DNA of 64,000 nt from the NCBI GenBank assembly GCA_032000125.1, contig DAMALH010000011.1, forward strand, positions 45,588 to 109,587, given 5' to 3'. Positions 61,878-64,000 of this stretch are shown piece by piece. Made by a program: the position numbers and the translations under genes. Under the pieces are notes generated by a model, which was not told the origin of the DNA, did no database searches, and worked only from the letters and a program-made list of their open reading frames with translations. Within the stretch, counting starts at the first letter, position 1; the number at the start of each line of letters is the position of its first letter. Source of the stretch: Dryocola sp032000125 (GTDB lineage Bacteria; Pseudomonadota; Gammaproteobacteria; Enterobacterales; Enterobacteriaceae).

Positions 61878-63182
61878 ATGTCGCACTGGTTAAGCCACCC
61901 TTTGTTTCTCCCCACGCTGATTATCCTTATTACCATCACGCTCTGGGCCACCTCCGCGCTTCCAGAATATCTTACGGCGCTGCTGTTCTTTGCCGTGGCA
62001 ATGGTGGCGAAAATCGCCCCGGCCGAGGTCATTTTCAGCGGTTTCGCCTCTTCGGCCTTCTGGCTGGTATTCAGCGGCTTTGTGCTGGGAATTGCTATCC
62101 GCAAAACCGGGCTTGCGGATCGAGCGGCAAGGATGATTTCCGCAAATCTGACAGATTCCTGGGTGCGCATGGTCGGAAGCGTCGTGTTGCTCAGCTATGC
62201 CCTCGCTTTTGTCATGCCTTCAAATATGGGACGTATCGCTCTGCTGATGCCGATTGTGGCGGCGATGGCGAAACGGTCCGGCATTGTGGACGGTTCGCGG
62301 GCCTGGTTTGGCCTGGCGCTGGCCGTCGGCTTCGGTACTTTCCAGCTCTCCGCCACTATCCTGCCTGCCAACGTGCCTAATCTGGTGATGAGCGGGGCGG
62401 CTGAAGGCTCTTACGGTGTTCATCTCAACTATCTGCCTTATCTCTGGCTGCACACGCCGGTGCTGGGGATTTTAAAGGGGTTGATGCTCATCGGCCTGAT
62501 TTGCTGGCTGTTTCCCGGTAAGCCTTGTGCGCCGGAAAACACCGACCGGCCTGGCCCTATGAGCGGTGATGAGAAACGCCTGGCCTGGCTTCTTGCGGCG
62601 GTACTGGCGCTGTGGGTTAGTGAAAGCCTGCACGGCATTGGGCCGGCCTGGGTGGGGCTTGTTGCCGCCTGTATTACGCTGCTGCCGCGCATTGGGTTTA
62701 TCAGCAGCGAAGAATTTGCAAGCGGGGTTAACGTCCGTACCTGCTTCTATGTGGCAGGGATTCTGGCGCTGGCTTCTACGGTGACGGCAACTGGCCTTGG
62801 CAGCGTGGTGGGGGACAAATTACTCGCGGTGATGCCGCTTGATGCCGATCGCCCGTTTACCAGCTTTGTCGCGCTGACGGGCATTACCAGCCTGCTGAAT
62901 TTTATCGTTACGGCAAACGGCGTGCCGGCGCTGTATACCGCCCTTGCAGAAAGTTTTTCGCAGGCCACGGGGTTCCCGCTGTTATCGGTGATTATGGTGC
63001 AGGTGCTGGGATATTCAACGCCGCTGTTGCCGTACATGGCTTCGCCAATCGTGGTCGCAATGGCGTTAGGAAAGGTGCCGGCAAAAGCCGGGCTCAAGCT
63101 CTGCCTGGCGCTGGCGGTAGTGACGTTTGCGGTGTTGATGCCGCTGGATTACGGCTGGTTCAGGCTAACGGGCAACCTGTAA
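61878..63182 (+). CDS. SLC13-type (divalent anion:sodium symporter) transporter
   Basis: A 434-residue membrane protein with about 11-12 hydrophobic segments. ATG 61878 (GGAGACAGGT upstream) starts just before helix 1; longer frames run through the sbp terminator and are rejected. Motifs fit the DASS/SLC13 family: SGFASSAFWLVFSGFVLGIAIRKTGL and TANGVPALYTALAESFSQATGFP. Substrate may be a dicarboxylate, sulfate or similar anion. It stands where E. coli has cdh (CDP-diglyceride hydrolase). Confidence 0.8.
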   Translation: MSHWLSHPLFLPTLIILITITLWATSALPEYLTALLFFAVAMVAKIAPAEVIFSGFASSAFWLVFSGFVLGIAIRKTGLADRAARMISANLTDSWVRMVGSVVLLSYALAFVMPSNMGRIALLMPIVAAMAKRSGIVDGSRAWFGLALAVGFGTFQLSATILPANVPNLVMSGAAEGSYGVHLNYLPYLWLHTPVLGILKGLMLIGLICWLFPGKPCAPENTDRPGPMSGDEKRLAWLLAAVLALWVSESLHGIGPAWVGLVAACITLLPRIGFISSEEFASGVNVRTCFYVAGILALASTVTATGLGSVVGDKLLAVMPLDADRPFTSFVALTGITSLLNFIVTANGVPALYTALAESFSQATGFPLLSVIMVQVLGYSTPLLPYMASPIVVAMALGKVPAKAGLKLCLALAVVTFAVLMPLDYGWFRLTGNL

Positions 63183-63208
63183 AAAAGGCTCCAGACGGAG
63201 CCTTTTTT
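63181..63208. terminator. Bidirectional terminator between transporter and tpiA
   Basis: AAAAAAGGCTCC-AGAC-GGAGCCTTTTTT, a perfect 12-bp stem with T-tracts both ways, starting inside the transporter stop codon. Confidence 0.92.
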
Positions 63209-63222
63209 ACCAGCGGCGTTAA

Positions 63223-63990
63223 TTACGCTTTTTTAGCTTCAGCCGCAGCTTTAACGATAACCGCGAAAGCGTCAGCTTTCAGGGAAGCGCCGCCAACCAG
63301 CGCGCCGTCGATGTCTGGCTGAGCAAACAGTTCGGCTGCGTTTTTATCGTTAACGGAACCGCCGTACTGGATGATGACTTGCTCAGCGACTTTCGCATCG
63401 GCTTTAGCGATGTGATCGCGGATGAATTTGTGAACCGCCTGCGCCTGGGCAGGAGTTGCTGATTTACCCGTACCGATTGCCCATACTGGTTCGTAAGCGA
63501 TAATCACGCCTTCGAATGCCGCAGCACCCTGGGTTTTCAGAACGGCATCAATCTGACGAGCGCAAACTTCTTCGGTTTTGCCCGCTTCGTTTTCTGCTTC
63601 GGTTTCGCCAATGCACAGTACCGGCGTCAGGCCGACTTCTTTTAGCACGGCGAATTTTTTCGCAATCAGTTCGTCAGATTCGGCATGCAAGGTGCGGCGC
63701 TCGGAGTGACCGATGATGATGTATTTAGCACCGATATCTTTGAGCATTTCGGCGGATACTTCACCGGTGAATGCGCCGGACAGGTTAACGTCCACGTTCT
63801 GAGCGCCAAGCACAATGTGGCTACCGGAAGCTGCATGTTTTGCAAGGTCCAGGTACATGGCAGGAGGGGCAATCGCTACGCCGCAACCGTCAACGCCAGA
63901 CAGTTCTTTACGCAGGCCTGCGATCAGCTCGTTAACCATGTGCTTGCTGCCGTTCAGTTTCCAGTTACCCATCACTAAAGGATGTCGCAT
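63223..63990 (-). CDS. tpiA: Triosephosphate isomerase
   Basis: A 255-residue glycolytic TIM-barrel enzyme interconverting DHAP and glyceraldehyde-3-phosphate. Active-site residues: Lys in GNWKLNG (start), His in IIGHSERR, Glu in IIAYEPVWAIGTGKSA, and the phosphate loop GGSVNDKNA. Complete; its ATG lies ten bases from the window edge. Confidence 0.98.
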   Translation of the reverse strand: MRHPLVMGNWKLNGSKHMVNELIAGLRKELSGVDGCGVAIAPPAMYLDLAKHAASGSHIVLGAQNVDVNLSGAFTGEVSAEMLKDIGAKYIIIGHSERRTLHAESDELIAKKFAVLKEVGLTPVLCIGETEAENEAGKTEEVCARQIDAVLKTQGAAAFEGVIIAYEPVWAIGTGKSATPAQAQAVHKFIRDHIAKADAKVAEQVIIQYGGSVNDKNAAELFAQPDIDGALVGGASLKADAFAVIVKAAAEAKKA

Positions 63991-64000
63991 TTTAATTCTC

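Noticed and set aside
1..64000. CRISPR arrays, rRNA or tRNA operons
   Set aside because: No regularly spaced repeats and no rRNA or tRNA sequences were seen in the window.

Overview
The window is a stretch of an Enterobacteriaceae chromosome. From about 21.5 kb to the right edge it follows the familiar enteric backbone (yicC, rph-pyrE, slmA, dut, coaBC, radC, rpmBG, mutM, coaD, LPS core genes, kbl-tdh, yibQ-envC-gpmI, yibN-grxC-secB-gpsA-cysE, trmL, cpxAR/cpxP, fieF, pfkA, sbp, tpiA). The outer-core genes are of the Klebsiella/Enterobacter kind (WaaE, WabG-, WabH- and WabN-like proteins) rather than the E. coli kind, and a citrate/sulfate-type (SLC13-like) transporter lies between sbp and tpiA where E. 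coli has cdh. This suggests a Klebsiella/Enterobacter/Cedecea-like genus; I cannot name the species.

Layout. 1-8.7 kb: a leftward ToxR-like membrane regulator with a partner cut by the window edge, then a rightward eight-gene chaperone-usher fimbrial operon (major subunit, PapH-position subunit, usher, chaperone, two minor subunits, a FimH-like tip adhesin, a last subunit). 8.7-11.0 kb: mobile-element debris, with an IS256-family remnant, a small lipoprotein, an EexN-like protein and a broken serine resolvase. 11.0-21.5 kb: an AT-rich island of about 10.4 kb inserted at the 3' end of yicC, flanked by ~122-bp imperfect direct repeats. It carries a P4-type integrase, an AlpA-like regulator, a Rep_trans-like replication protein, a ribbon-helix-helix-like and an XRE regulator, an HNH restriction enzyme with a beta-class methyltransferase, a lone type III Mod-like methyltransferase, a DUF2971 protein, and a three-gene unit headed by a small CHAT/caspase-like protein followed by two exported proteins.

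21.5-29.2 kb: housekeeping genes for nucleotides, coenzyme A, ribosomes and base-excision repair. 29.1-43.1 kb: LPS core assembly. hldD, waaF, waaC, two further glycosyltransferases and waaL run leftward; a WabN-like deacetylase runs the other way; waaQ, wabG, wabH and a GT2 gene run leftward again; then waaA, waaE and coaD. 43.3-47.9 kb: kbl-tdh facing two unassigned glycosyltransferase genes across a 211-bp gap dense in hairpins. 48-64 kb: envelope, redox, secretion and stress genes, including the CpxQ small RNA in the cpxP 3' end.

The most promising place for an undescribed system is the island cargo, above all the CHAT-like/LprI-like/exported triad (14.05-15.85 kb) and the methyltransferase plus DUF2971 arm (17.5-20.0 kb). 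All functions are inferred by reading the sequence and from remembered family features; no database search was run.
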